In this document: in pieces, positions 1-8,843 of the stretch
How the letters are laid out: each line of letters begins with the position of its first letter
How positions within the stretch are numbered: the stretch's first letter is position 1
The notes under the pieces: generated by a model
Database searches by the model: none
Seen by the model: the letters and a program-made list of their open reading frames with translations, nothing else
What the model was told of the DNA's origin: nothing
Assembly: GCF_002150685.1 (NCBI RefSeq)
Contig: NZ_MSSW01000044.1
Coordinates: 60,548-124,547 of the forward strand
DNA from: Algoriphagus antarcticus
GTDB taxonomy: Bacteria > Bacteroidota > Bacteroidia > Cytophagales > Cyclobacteriaceae
Direction of reading: 5' to 3'
DNA length: 64,000 nt
Position numbers and translations under genes: made by a program

Positions 1-1564
1 CAGGTCGAAGAAGCTTCAAGAAGATCATTTCATCTTCCTGTATGTTTTGATAATCTTCGGTTAGTTCGCCGACTTTATAAACTTGACCGTTATAGGTGTA
101 TTCGTAGGAGACTGCGAGAACCTCATCATTTTGAAGTCTTCTAAAAAGGGATAAATAGCCGAGTTGTGGATTGAAAAAATATTCTGTTTGATCTAGTTTA
201 CGGGCGCCATTAATTTGTTCAAAATCAACACCCTTCTGGATGCCTAAGCTTGTTTCGATAGCTCTGGATCCTGTATCAAATGGACGAAAAGCGGGGTTGC
301 CTGATATGTTTGAATAGAGATTGTTGGCAGAATTCCCTGCTGGTGCTGAAGGATTCCCCGGGCCAATATTAGGATTAGTAGGGTTTAAGAGTACTCTTCC
401 TTCACCCAGATCCATGAATGCTGCAAAATTTCGCAGTGTTTCAGTATTTGCCGCTCGGTTCATGATATAGACTTCGATTCTAGTCACATTCACACCCGAA
501 AGTACCTGAGGAAGTCCTCTCAGCCATTTTTCGTAATTGTCGCGGAAAAAATGCCCGATAAAGAAATGTCGATTTTCATCGTAATTGGAAGCCTGTATGT
601 CAAATGATCTGCCTTGACCATTGGCATCAATCGTCAAGTTATCTCTACGTCCTCGCTGAGTCGAAGCGACTGCAGTTACTCCTAATTTGCCGAATTGGAG
701 CTGTGTTTTAACACCAAAAAGATTCTGTGCTCCCTGTATCAATCTATTTTGAACAGGCATACTGACATTTCCGATTTCAATGGACTGGATGATATCTTCT
801 TCGAAACCTTTGAATTCTAGTTTCATTTGGTTTTGAAAGTCAAAGGAATTATTTGAGTCGAAATTGGCGCCGATTTTCACTTTTTCACCCAATGATCCAT
901 TTACCGCCATTTGGATTTGCTGATCAAAATTGAAACCTCCATTTCTCTGTTGTCTAATCGGAAGGGTAGGATTATCTATACGTCGAAAAATAGCTCCGAA
1001 GTCTAGGTTTACATATCCTGATGGTACGATGTTTATTTCACTTCCTCCAAATAGTCTATCTAAAGAAGGGCTTACAGTCAGTGGAGGAATCAGGCCTCTT
1101 CCTTCTACTGCACTTTCTCCATCGCCACCGCGTGCTCTGCTCCGCCAGTAGTCTTGCCTGACTTTATATTCTTGGATTCTTGAAAATTGCTCGAAATCGT
1201 ATTCCTGCTCATTGCCCACTCGGACGGTGTCAATCTGATCCACGACGTTATAGCGAAGTGTGGAATCTACCTTTACTTCTACATTTTGAGTAATAGGGTT
1301 GGCTTGTAAAAATGGTGTCTGGGACTGTAGAAAGGGGTTGCGTGTGGGGAATAGGGGGTTTGTCCTCAGGTTTTGCCAGAGCAAATACGAGGGGGTAAGT
1401 CTCCTTAGATTCAAAGAATCAATCCGAGACTGAACACTGTCAGGATTGGTTTGTTGAGCCTCAGAAGTGGAATAGGCTAGTAGGAGACCAAAGAGGATGA
1501 ATAATTTAGGCCAACTACCGAGAAACCTCCTCCCGTAAAAAGTGGGTACACTCCAAAAGTTCAA
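1..1564 (-). CDS. sprA: SprA, type IX secretion outer-membrane translocon (N-terminal part, truncated by window edge)
   Basis: Reading the minus strand from about 1564 to base 1 gives one open frame of roughly 520 residues with no stop. It begins with a hydrophobic signal (KLFILFGLLLAYSTSEA) and continues with SprA-like segments such as RTNPLFPTRNPF, INIVPSGYVNLDFGA, GEKVKIGANFDS, FGKLGVTAVAS and RHFFIGHFFRDNYE. SprA is the giant (usually over 2000 residues) outer-membrane barrel that is the conducting pore of the type IX secretion system, so about a quarter is present here. It lies 12 nt after ruvA, the usual Bacteroidota order. No ATG lies in frame between the signal peptide and an upstream TAA; the only usual-type start is a TTG at 1564-1562, so the start is uncertain. 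Identification is firm from the sequence pattern; the remainder is outside the window. Confidence 0.9.
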   Translation of the reverse strand, partial: MNFWSVPTFYGRRFLGSWPKLFILFGLLLAYSTSEAQQTNPDSVQSRIDSLNLRRLTPSYLLWQNLRTNPLFPTRNPFLQSQTPFLQANPITQNVEVKVDSTLRYNVVDQIDTVRVGNEQEYDFEQFSRIQEYKVRQDYWRSRARGGDGESAVEGRGLIPPLTVSPSLDRLFGGSEINIVPSGYVNLDFGAIFRRIDNPTLPIRQQRNGGFNFDQQIQMAVNGSLGEKVKIGANFDSNNSFDFQNQMKLEFKGFEEDIIQSIEIGNVSMPVQNRLIQGAQNLFGVKTQLQFGKLGVTAVASTQRGRRDNLTIDANGQGRSFDIQASNYDENRHFFIGHFFRDNYEKWLRGLPQVLSGVNVTRIEVYIMNRAANTETLRNFAAFMDLGEGRVLLNPTNPNIGPGNPSAPAGNSANNLYSNISGNPAFRPFDTGSRAIETSLGIQKGVDFEQINGARKLDQTEYFFNPQLGYLSLFRRLQNDEVLAVSYEYTYNGQVYKVGELTEDYQNIQEDEMIFLKLLRP

Positions 1565-1576
1565 TTCAACTTAAAA

Positions 1577-2173
1577 TTATGATGTTTTTAAAGATGCTTT
1601 AATTAAATCTTCTAACGAAATTTCTCCAGTGGTTTTTTTGAGGACTGTCGCTATATTTTTCTCTGCGGCGGCTTTCGGAAAACCAAGCGTTATTAGTGCT
1701 TGTAACGCTTCTTCGCGGATTTTATTGCCTGATTTAAGGAATCCTAATGATGCTATGGAAGTGTCAGATCCACCTTTGCCTACTTTATCTTTCAGCTCCA
1801 AAATTATTCTTTGAGCTGTCTTTGCTCCTATCCCTTTGACGTGTTGGATGGTAGCTACATCTCCTGCCAGAATAGCATGTTCTATTTCAGATGAACTAAG
1901 CGAAGAAAGAATCATTAAGCCTGTGCTCGGTCCAACTCCATTAATAGAAAGCAATAATAAAAAAAGGCGCTTTTCATCTTCCAGCTTGAATCCGAAAAGT
2001 GTGTGCGCATCTTCTTTGATATGAAGGTAGGTGAGGAGCTTGATTTGCTCCTCATCTTTTATTTCAGTGTAGGTTTGCAGAGAAATCTTCACGTGATATC
2101 CAATTCCATTTACATCTATAATTACATAGGTAGGGTCCTTGAATACTAGTTTTCCACTTAGGTAATCGATCAT
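1577..2173 (-). CDS. ruvA: RuvA, Holliday junction branch-migration protein
   Basis: A 198-residue protein of the normal RuvA length. The N-terminal OB fold is recognisable (MIDYLSGKLVFKDPTYVIID, then NGIGYHVKISLQTY), followed by two helix-hairpin-helix DNA-binding motifs around residues 77-83 (INGVGP) and 112-120 (VKGIGAKTA), then the RuvB-binding C-terminal domain (ALITLGFPKAAAEKNIATVLKK). RuvA tetramers hold the four-way junction while RuvB drives branch migration in recombinational repair; ruvB is not in the window. Its ATG overlaps the end of the upstream malic enzyme gene by 4 nt, so the two are translationally coupled, and sprA follows 12 nt downstream. Confidence 0.97.
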   Translation of the reverse strand: MIDYLSGKLVFKDPTYVIIDVNGIGYHVKISLQTYTEIKDEEQIKLLTYLHIKEDAHTLFGFKLEDEKRLFLLLLSINGVGPSTGLMILSSLSSSEIEHAILAGDVATIQHVKGIGAKTAQRIILELKDKVGKGGSDTSIASLGFLKSGNKIREEALQALITLGFPKAAAEKNIATVLKKTTGEISLEDLIKASLKTS

Positions 2174-4440
2174 AGATTGTTAGTGGATTGGGCATCTACT
2201 ACAGCTACAGCTACCATATTTACGATTTCTCTAATCGAACTACCCAGCTGCAGGATATGCACTGGTTTGTTCATTCCTAGCAAAATCGGGCCTATTGCTT
2301 CGGAGTTTCCAAGTTCTGCAAGAAGCTTATAGGCTATGTTTCCTGAACTCAAATCTGGAAAGATTAACGTATTTGCTCTCTTATTGATGAGTTTGGAGAA
2401 AGGATACATTTCACGCTGGATGTCTTCATTGATCGCTACGTTTGCCTGCATTTCACCTTCTATTATTATGTCTGGATATTTTTTCTGGGCTAGCGCAGTT
2501 GCCTTGGCCATTTTGCCTGGAATATCCCCCTTGGCGGAGCCAAAGTTGGAATAAGAAAGAACCGCAATTCGAGGCTCAACATTAAAGAATCTCACAGCAT
2601 CCGCAGTCAAGCCAATGATTTCCACCAATTCTTCTGCTGTAGGATTCAAGTTTACTGTAGCGTCAGCAAAGAAATATGGGCCTTTTGGGGTATTCATGAT
2701 GTACATACCCGCCACACGATTTACTCCTGGTTTCACACCAATAGTCTGAAGTGAAGGCAGAATAGTTTTCGGGTAATCACGGGTAAGTCCAGAGATGAAA
2801 GCATCTGCTGCTCCGGATTCCACCATCAAGGCACCAAAGTAATTTCTCTGCGTGACCAGTCTTGCTGCATCTCCCACTGTCATTCCTTTTCTTTGTCGCT
2901 TTTGGAAGAGCATTTTTGTGAATTTCTTCAGCATCTCTTTTTCTTCCATTGGATCTATGATGGTGACGTTTGTCAGATCCAATGAATTGTCCACTATTAG
3001 AGATAATATTTTTTCTCTGTTGCCTAGAAGTATTGGCTCGCCGATCTTTTCATCTCGGATGATCTGAGCAGCCTTAAGGATTTTTCTATTGTCTGCTTCA
3101 GCAAATACTACTCGCTTCGGATTTTTCTTCGCTCTGGCTATCACCACAGACATCAGTCTCTGGTCAATGCCAATCCTTTCCTGAAGCTCCAGCTCATATG
3201 CTTCCCAGTCTTTTATTGGATATTTTGCTATGCCTGTGTCCATTGCAGCTTTAGCTACTGCAGGAGCGATAGTAGTAATCAAGCGTGGATCAAGAGGCTT
3301 TGGAATCAAATACAATCGGCCAAAACCAAGTTTGTCCTCACCATATGCCTTATTGACAATATCTGGAACTGGTTCTTTAGCTAGTTTGGCAATTGCCTCA
3401 GCGGCCGCAAGCTTCATAGCTTCATTGATCGAAGTAGCTCTCACGTCCAAAGCACCTCTGAATATGTATGGAAAACCAAGCACATTATTCACTTGATTAG
3501 GATGATCAGATCGACCTGTGGCCATGATCAAATCCTCACGCGCAGCTACTGCAAGATCATAAGTGATCTCAGGATCAGGATTTGCCAAAGCGAAAACAAT
3601 CGGATTTGGTGCCATTAGTCTTAATTGATCCTGGCTTACTATATTTCCTGCAGATAGTCCAAGAAATACATCCGCATCTTTCATAGCATCTGTAAGAGTA
3701 TATAGGTCTCTTTCTGTAGAGAATTCTCTTCTGATCTCATCTAGGTCGGTTCTGTCGGATCGCAGGATCCCGACAATATCGCAAAGGACAACATTCTCTT
3801 TTTTTATCCCCAGAGAAATGTAAAATCGAGTACATGAAATCGCTGCTGCTCCAGCACCGTTCACTACCAATTTGATTTGGGAAATGTCTTTTTCTACAAT
3901 CTCAAGTGCATTTAGCAAAGCTGCCCCAGATATAATCGCAGTACCATGCTGATCATCATGCATGACGGGAATGTTCATTTGCTTCTTGAGTGCAGTTTCT
4001 ATTTCAAAACATTCTGGTGCTTTGATATCCTCCAGATTTATTCCGCCAAAAGTAGGCTCAAGGGACTTTATTATTTGTATTAATTTTTTCGGATCCTTTT
4101 CATTGATCTCAATATCGAATACGTCAATCCCTGCAAATTTCTTGAAAAGAACGCCTTTCCCTTCCATTACGGGTTTGGACGCTTCTGGCCCTATGTCACC
4201 TAGGCCAAGAACAGCCGTGCCGTTTGAAATCACACCTATCAAATTGCCTTTGGCAGTGTATTTATAGATGTTTTCTACGTCCGCAGCGATTTCCTTGCAT
4301 GGCTCTGCCACCCCAGGGGAGTAAGCAAGAGCAAGATCCATTTGGCTTGAAAGGGGCTTTGTGGGGATTACTTCAATTTTGCCAGGCGAACCTTGCGTAT
4401 GATAATTAAGTGCGTCTTCCTTGCGGATTTTGATTGCCAT
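2170..4440 (-). CDS. maeB: NADP-dependent malic enzyme with C-terminal phosphotransacetylase-like domain
   Basis: A 756-residue fusion of the MaeB type. The N-terminal malic domain (about residues 15-150) has AYSPGVAEPC and the run NLIGVISNGTAVLGLGDIG; the NAD(P)-binding domain (about 160-400) carries VVNGAGAAAISC and NPDPEITYD. From about residue 430 the protein resembles phosphate acetyltransferase (RVVFAEADNRKILKAAQIIRDE, YFFADATVNLNPTAEE, GPILLGMNKPVHILQLG), a domain thought to be regulatory in this family. It decarboxylates malate to pyruvate with reduction of NADP, supplying NADPH and linking the TCA cycle to glycolysis. The ATG at 4440 is clear. It sits between the DUF4837 lipoprotein gene and ruvA, overlapping the latter by 4 nt. 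Confidence 0.95.
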   Translation of the reverse strand: MAIKIRKEDALNYHTQGSPGKIEVIPTKPLSSQMDLALAYSPGVAEPCKEIAADVENIYKYTAKGNLIGVISNGTAVLGLGDIGPEASKPVMEGKGVLFKKFAGIDVFDIEINEKDPKKLIQIIKSLEPTFGGINLEDIKAPECFEIETALKKQMNIPVMHDDQHGTAIISGAALLNALEIVEKDISQIKLVVNGAGAAAISCTRFYISLGIKKENVVLCDIVGILRSDRTDLDEIRREFSTERDLYTLTDAMKDADVFLGLSAGNIVSQDQLRLMAPNPIVFALANPDPEITYDLAVAAREDLIMATGRSDHPNQVNNVLGFPYIFRGALDVRATSINEAMKLAAAEAIAKLAKEPVPDIVNKAYGEDKLGFGRLYLIPKPLDPRLITTIAPAVAKAAMDTGIAKYPIKDWEAYELELQERIGIDQRLMSVVIARAKKNPKRVVFAEADNRKILKAAQIIRDEKIGEPILLGNREKILSLIVDNSLDLTNVTIIDPMEEKEMLKKFTKMLFQKRQRKGMTVGDAARLVTQRNYFGALMVESGAADAFISGLTRDYPKTILPSLQTIGVKPGVNRVAGMYIMNTPKGPYFFADATVNLNPTAEELVEIIGLTADAVRFFNVEPRIAVLSYSNFGSAKGDIPGKMAKATALAQKKYPDIIIEGEMQANVAINEDIQREMYPFSKLINKRANTLIFPDLSSGNIAYKLLAELGNSEAIGPILLGMNKPVHILQLGSSIREIVNMVAVAVVDAQSTNNL

Positions 4441-4463
4441 AAAAAGCTAGTATAATTTGGGTT

Positions 4464-5561
4464 TTAGGCCCCCTGGTCATCCGTCCAACTCACGTTGGTG
4501 TTGAGAAGAATGGTCTCGATCTCACGGAGGGCATCTCTGTGTATTTCATTTGGATAAAATACGAAGCCTTCAATGTAATAAAGTTTTCCTTTTTTCTGAT
4601 CAACCATAAGGTAACCCAGGAAGGATCCACCCATGCTGATGTTGTTGGTTTTCCAGGAACCTCTAATTTCTGTGGTAAAATTATCATTAATCGTCATGTT
4701 TCTGAAAGCTGGAGGGATTTGTTTTTCAGATACCACATAAGAAGTCGGGTCTTCCGGATCACCAAAAATGTATTGTTTTGTGATAGAGTCTCTGAGTGCT
4801 AGGATGTTTACAGGGAATGTTTGCTCCTCGGAGATGTAATCAGTTTCGTAGAAAAATAAACTTATGTCAGCTCTGTTTCCGCTTGGCGTGATCTGTCTTA
4901 CCCAAAGAAAATCGTCTTCAGACTTTGCCACTTGATAGGAAGCAGGCACATTTATTTCGATTCCTAGATTTTTTTTAGCTTCAAAAGCAGCAGCTGAGTT
5001 TTTTCTGGCAAGAATAATTTTTTCCAATCTGCCCCTTTCTCTTACTTCGAATAGATTCTGTAGTCGTCCACCATTTTCCTTAAGATTTTCAATAAGTTGA
5101 TCTTCAGTATTTCCAAATAGATACAATACTTCCTGACCAATCGCATATTCATCCTCGATTCTCAATGAATAAATATTGGCATCATTCATCGCTTTTTCTT
5201 TGGATTCTTTAGAGAACTGTGCATTAATTACCTGACTTGCAGAGCCTTTGTCATCAAAAGTAGTGACGTAAATAATGTTGGTGGACATTTTAAGAATACG
5301 AGTCATTGCTCTTGGATCCACTGTGTTTACTTTGAATTTTGCTTCAGAACGAATCATTCCCGGAATGTCGGATTCAAAAATCTCTTTTAGCTCATCTCCT
5401 ACAGGGCCAGCCCATTTTACGGAGTCTATTACCACGATGATTTCGCCGATTGTTCCCCTTGCTTTTGGTTTTGAGCTATCCGCAGTAGTTCCGCTAGAGT
5501 CACAGGAAGCTAAAATACAACCCATAACTAGGGCTATGAAAATGGATGAAAAGGTTTTCAT
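4464..5561 (-). CDS. DUF4837 family lipoprotein
   Basis: A 365-residue lipoprotein: the N-terminus MKTFSSIFIALVMGCILASC is a Sec/Spase II signal with the acylated Cys at residue 20. The body (GTIGEIIVVIDSVKWAGPVGDELKEIF, then KFKVNTVDPRAMTRILKMSTNIIYVTTF in two stretches) matches what I know of the Bacteroidota-specific DUF4837 family, whose function is not established. It lies in an envelope gene run, 23 nt upstream of maeB and 123 nt downstream of the MltD-like transglycosylase gene, so a role in the cell envelope is a reasonable inference. The family assignment is from memory of sequence style and gene context. Confidence 0.8.
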   Translation of the reverse strand: MKTFSSIFIALVMGCILASCDSSGTTADSSKPKARGTIGEIIVVIDSVKWAGPVGDELKEIFESDIPGMIRSEAKFKVNTVDPRAMTRILKMSTNIIYVTTFDDKGSASQVINAQFSKESKEKAMNDANIYSLRIEDEYAIGQEVLYLFGNTEDQLIENLKENGGRLQNLFEVRERGRLEKIILARKNSAAAFEAKKNLGIEINVPASYQVAKSEDDFLWVRQITPSGNRADISLFFYETDYISEEQTFPVNILALRDSITKQYIFGDPEDPTSYVVSEKQIPPAFRNMTINDNFTTEIRGSWKTNNISMGGSFLGYLMVDQKKGKLYYIEGFVFYPNEIHRDALREIETILLNTNVSWTDDQGA

Positions 5562-5684
5562 TTTTGGTCGTTTGGTTCTTGGATGAGGTCAAATTAATGA
5601 CATAAAAACACTTATCCTTATTTCGGATTGAATATTGCCATTAGTTAAAAAAAATTAACAAACTAGGGAGGGATTTGCTTTGAA

Positions 5685-7073
5685 TCAGCCGATTATCAGT
5701 TTTTGGCCCGGCTTAATGGTGTTGGAATTGAGGTTATTCAATCGCTTAATTTGTTCCACCGACAGCCCTTCATGCTTTCTGGAAATAATCCACAGGGAAT
5801 CTCCCGGCTGCACAGTGTATGTGGTTTGTCCTGAGGAGCTTGTTTGAATGGAAGCAACATTTCCCGACATCCCGGAATTGATATTAAGCGTCTGACCAAC
5901 TCTGATCAGGTTGGAAGAGAGATTATTCCAGGATTTGATCTGAGTCACGGTAACTCCATGACGCTGGGCTATTGATCCCAATACATCTCCAGATCTTACT
6001 CTATAAGTAGTGCCGTTTTGTTTGATTTCTTGTGTTAGCGTTTCTACCGATCGCACTTTAACAGTTGACGCTAGTAATACTGTGGGTGCATTGTTCAGTG
6101 AATCATTCAGCCAAGCTAAGTTTTGCTTGATGTATGGGACTTTCGACTTCGGAATACGAAGCGCCATGCTTCTATTGCTTTCAGGAAGAGTTTTATTCTT
6201 TATCGCAGGATTTAAAGTTTTCAAATCTGCTACGCAAAGATTGGTGAGCTCAGCAAGTTTGTCCAGACTAAGTGCTCTGTCGAAACGGATTTTCTCATAT
6301 TCTACTACATATGTGGGATCCTCTGGATGGAAATTATGCTCTTCCAGATGATTTAAGATATAGAGCATAGCTTGTACTTGTGGTACATAGCTGCGGGTTT
6401 CCCTCGGTAAATAATTGTAGATTCCCCAGAAGGTTTTCTTGCCGCCAGATCTTCGGATTGCTTTTCTCACATTGCCAGGGCCGCAATTGTACGCAGCCAT
6501 AGCCACTTCCCAATCCCCAAACATGCGATGAAGAGATTTTAGATATTTAGCAGCAGCATCGGTAGAAAGCTCCGGGTCCATTCTGTCATCCACTTCACTG
6601 TTGGAATTCATGCCGTACATTCTTCCAGTAGCTGGCATAAACTGCCAAAGACCCATAGCCCCAACCCGAGAGCGTATTTGAGGATCTAGTCCAGATTCGA
6701 TGATGGATAAATATTTGATTTCTAATGGCATATCATGCTTTGCCATCGTCACATCAAACATCGGAAAAAACAACTCTTTACGAGCCAAGACCATTTTGGT
6801 ATAGTCTCTATTTCTTACAGTAAAGTATTGGATAAAGGAAAAAATTCGGTCATTCAGCTCAAAGTACATTTCATGATCCATCGATTTTACACGACGATTA
6901 ATGTCCTCGTAAGTGAAATCAGGAATGTATTCGTAGTGATAATTTGGCAGAATTTCCTCGTCAAGCAACGGAGCTGCCGCTACCGATTCATCATCCTGAG
7001 AAAACACTTTGGACAGTGGAATCAGACATGTGATAAGCGCAAGTATGATGGTTCTGAACAAAAGTTTTTTCAT
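5685..7073 (-). CDS. MltD-like lytic transglycosylase with two LysM domains
   Basis: A 462-residue exported murein hydrolase. After a signal peptide (KKLLFRTIILALITCLIPLSKVFSQ) comes an SLT domain with the catalytic Glu at residue 126 in YLSIIESGLDP and the downstream motifs GAMGLWQFMPATGRMYG and AAYNCGPGNV. Two LysM peptidoglycan-binding domains follow at about residues 357-400 (YRVRSGDVLGSIAQRHGV) and 419-461 (YTVQPGDSLWIISRKH). It should cleave the glycan strands of peptidoglycan with formation of 1,6-anhydro-muramic ends in the periplasm. It starts 13 nt after gatA and is in the same transcription unit as far as can be seen. Confidence 0.94.
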   Translation of the reverse strand: MKKLLFRTIILALITCLIPLSKVFSQDDESVAAAPLLDEEILPNYHYEYIPDFTYEDINRRVKSMDHEMYFELNDRIFSFIQYFTVRNRDYTKMVLARKELFFPMFDVTMAKHDMPLEIKYLSIIESGLDPQIRSRVGAMGLWQFMPATGRMYGMNSNSEVDDRMDPELSTDAAAKYLKSLHRMFGDWEVAMAAYNCGPGNVRKAIRRSGGKKTFWGIYNYLPRETRSYVPQVQAMLYILNHLEEHNFHPEDPTYVVEYEKIRFDRALSLDKLAELTNLCVADLKTLNPAIKNKTLPESNRSMALRIPKSKVPYIKQNLAWLNDSLNNAPTVLLASTVKVRSVETLTQEIKQNGTTYRVRSGDVLGSIAQRHGVTVTQIKSWNNLSSNLIRVGQTLNINSGMSGNVASIQTSSSGQTTYTVQPGDSLWIISRKHEGLSVEQIKRLNNLNSNTIKPGQKLIIG

Positions 7074-7086
7074 ACGAATAATGGGT

Positions 7087-8514
7087 TTATGATGTCAATT
7101 CGGTCAAATAATTACTAAAAGCATAGAGTTCAGCCTCTTTGAAAGAGTTGCAAATTACTTGCAATCCAATCGGCATTCCTTGCTCATCTTTTCCATTTGG
7201 AAGAGAAATAGCTGGTACTCCTGATACGGATGCTTGCACTGTAAACAGATCTTCAAGATACATCGCTACTGGATTACCACTGTGCTCACCAAACTTAAAC
7301 GCCGTAGAAGGCGTAGTCGGCATTATAATATAATCAAAATCTTTTAAAAGATTTTCTGTAAAGTCTTTTATTAATCTTCTGACCTTTTGAGCTTTGGTGA
7401 AATATGCATCGTGATAGCTCGCGCTAAGTACAAATGTGCCCAGCATTATTCTCCGCTTTACTTCCTCTCCGAATCCTTCGCTTCTCGTCAGCTTATACAT
7501 GCTTTCCAGATTGTGCGCATTTGGAGTTCGATAACCATATTTCACTCCATCAAATCGAGACAAGTTAGAACTTGCTTCTGCAGTAGTCAGAATATAATAG
7601 GTAGGAAGGATAAAATCAAGAAGTGGGAAATTCACCTCGTCTACAGAATGACCTTCAGACTTAAGTCTTTCCAAGATTGCAAGCGTATTGGCTTTGATCT
7701 CAGGCTGAAGGGCAGGAGATTCTAATGTTTCTTTTAAGTATGCAACCTTCGCTTTCTTATCGAAATGTAAGAGTTGACTATAAGGTAATACTGATTTTCT
7801 TGAAGACGTGCTGTCAAACTCATCGTGCCCAGCCATGATTTCCATCACCAGAGCATTATCTTTTACTGTATGGGAAAATATACCGATACAGTCGAAAGAA
7901 GATGCATAAGCGATCAACCCCCAGCGAGAAACACGAGAATAAGTCGGCTTCATTCCGATGACACCTGTAAATGCAGCTGGCTGTCTTACTGAGCCACCCG
8001 TATCTGTTCCTAAAGATGTTGTACAGAGATTTGCTTGAACCGCAACTGCTGATCCTCCAGAAGAGCCTCCGGGAACGCGTGATTCATCTGCAGCATTCAA
8101 TACTTTTCCATGTGCAGAATTCTCATTGGAGCTTCCCATTCCGAATTCGTCACAATTGAGTCTGCCTATGACGATAGCATCCTCATCCAGCAATCTTTGA
8201 ATAGCTGTGGTGGTGAATTGAGATTCAAAGCCTTTGAGGATTTTGGAGGAAGCGTTTGCCTCATGACCAGTGTAGCAAAGTAAGTCTTTAATACCGACCA
8301 CCATTCCGGCAAGTTTACCAGCATTGCCCTTAGCTAGCTTCTGATCTATCAGATCAGCTTGCTCTAAAGCGGACTGCTCATAAACTTCGACGAAGGCGTT
8401 TAGATGCGCCTTCGTCTCAATGTTTTTTAGATAATGTTGGACTATCGATCGACAGTCTGTTTCCTTCTTTTCGAGCGATTTTTTGATTTCGTCGAATGAG
8501 ATGAATTTTTCCAA
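7087..8514 (-). CDS. gatA: Aspartyl/glutamyl-tRNA amidotransferase subunit A
   Basis: A 475-residue amidase-signature protein. The Ser-cisSer-Lys triad is visible: Lys76 in GIKDLLC, Ser151 in VPGGSSGGSA and Ser175 in GTDTGGSVRQPA. GatA hydrolyses glutamine and passes ammonia to GatB for amidation of mischarged Glu-tRNA(Gln) or Asp-tRNA(Asn); gatB and gatC are not in the window, so they lie elsewhere. The first codon is TTG (8514-8512) since no in-frame ATG precedes the conserved N-terminus; an unusual but plausible start. It lies 18 nt after tatA. Confidence 0.95.
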   Translation of the reverse strand: MEKFISFDEIKKSLEKKETDCRSIVQHYLKNIETKAHLNAFVEVYEQSALEQADLIDQKLAKGNAGKLAGMVVGIKDLLCYTGHEANASSKILKGFESQFTTTAIQRLLDEDAIVIGRLNCDEFGMGSSNENSAHGKVLNAADESRVPGGSSGGSAVAVQANLCTTSLGTDTGGSVRQPAAFTGVIGMKPTYSRVSRWGLIAYASSFDCIGIFSHTVKDNALVMEIMAGHDEFDSTSSRKSVLPYSQLLHFDKKAKVAYLKETLESPALQPEIKANTLAILERLKSEGHSVDEVNFPLLDFILPTYYILTTAEASSNLSRFDGVKYGYRTPNAHNLESMYKLTRSEGFGEEVKRRIMLGTFVLSASYHDAYFTKAQKVRRLIKDFTENLLKDFDYIIMPTTPSTAFKFGEHSGNPVAMYLEDLFTVQASVSGVPAISLPNGKDEQGMPIGLQVICNSFKEAELYAFSNYLTELTS

Positions 8515-8532
8515 TGCTATTGGCTTAAGAGA

Positions 8533-8730
8533 TTACTTTTTTTTGTCTTTCAGCCCCTCTTCAAGGTCGTTCTGAATGTCCTTGGTCGCATCTTTAAATT
8601 CTCTGATGCCACGTCCGAGGCCACGAGCCAATTCAGGTATTCTTTTAGCACCAAACAATAGAAGGACGACTAATACGATCAATACGATCGAGCCACCGCC
8701 CATGTTTTGAATGAATCCTAATGTAGTCAT
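8533..8730 (-). CDS. tatA: TatA/TatE family twin-arginine translocase subunit
   Basis: A 65-residue membrane protein with the TatA plan: a short N-terminus, one transmembrane helix (GSIVLIVLVVLLLFGAKRIPEL), the FGxxRxPEL hinge, an amphipathic helix (ARGLGRGIREFKDATKDI) and a charged tail ending in lysines. TatA oligomers form the path for folded Tat substrates across the inner membrane. The window itself encodes likely Tat clients (two enolase-superfamily enzymes and a sugar isomerase). It is preceded by a consensus Bacteroidota promoter at 8763-8793. tatC is not seen here. Confidence 0.93.
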   Translation of the reverse strand: MTTLGFIQNMGGGSIVLIVLVVLLLFGAKRIPELARGLGRGIREFKDATKDIQNDLEEGLKDKKK

Positions 8731-8762
8731 GATGGAGTGTGTTTATAAGGTAAATGAGATTA

Positions 8763-8793
8763 CAAAGATATAACTGTGATCCGCTTACACAAA
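8763..8793 (-). promoter_or_regulatory. Bacteroidota-type promoter of tatA-gatA
   Basis: On the minus strand TTTG (8793-8790), a 19-nt spacer and TATCTTTG (8770-8763) match the Bacteroidota primary-sigma consensus TTTG-N19-TAnnTTTG exactly. The -7 box ends 32 nt before the tatA ATG. It separates tatA-gatA-mltD from the EnvC-like gene upstream. Confidence 0.75.
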
Positions 8794-8843
8794 GTTCAAC
8801 GGGAAAGCAGTTCATCTTTTTTATGAATATACGCAATTCTATG

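Noticed and set aside
930..1151. 73-codon plus-strand ORF inside the left-edge region
   Set aside because: It is antisense to the clear SprA reading frame on the minus strand.
3230..3496. 88-codon plus-strand ORF opposite the malic enzyme gene
   Set aside because: Antisense shadow of maeB with low-complexity composition.
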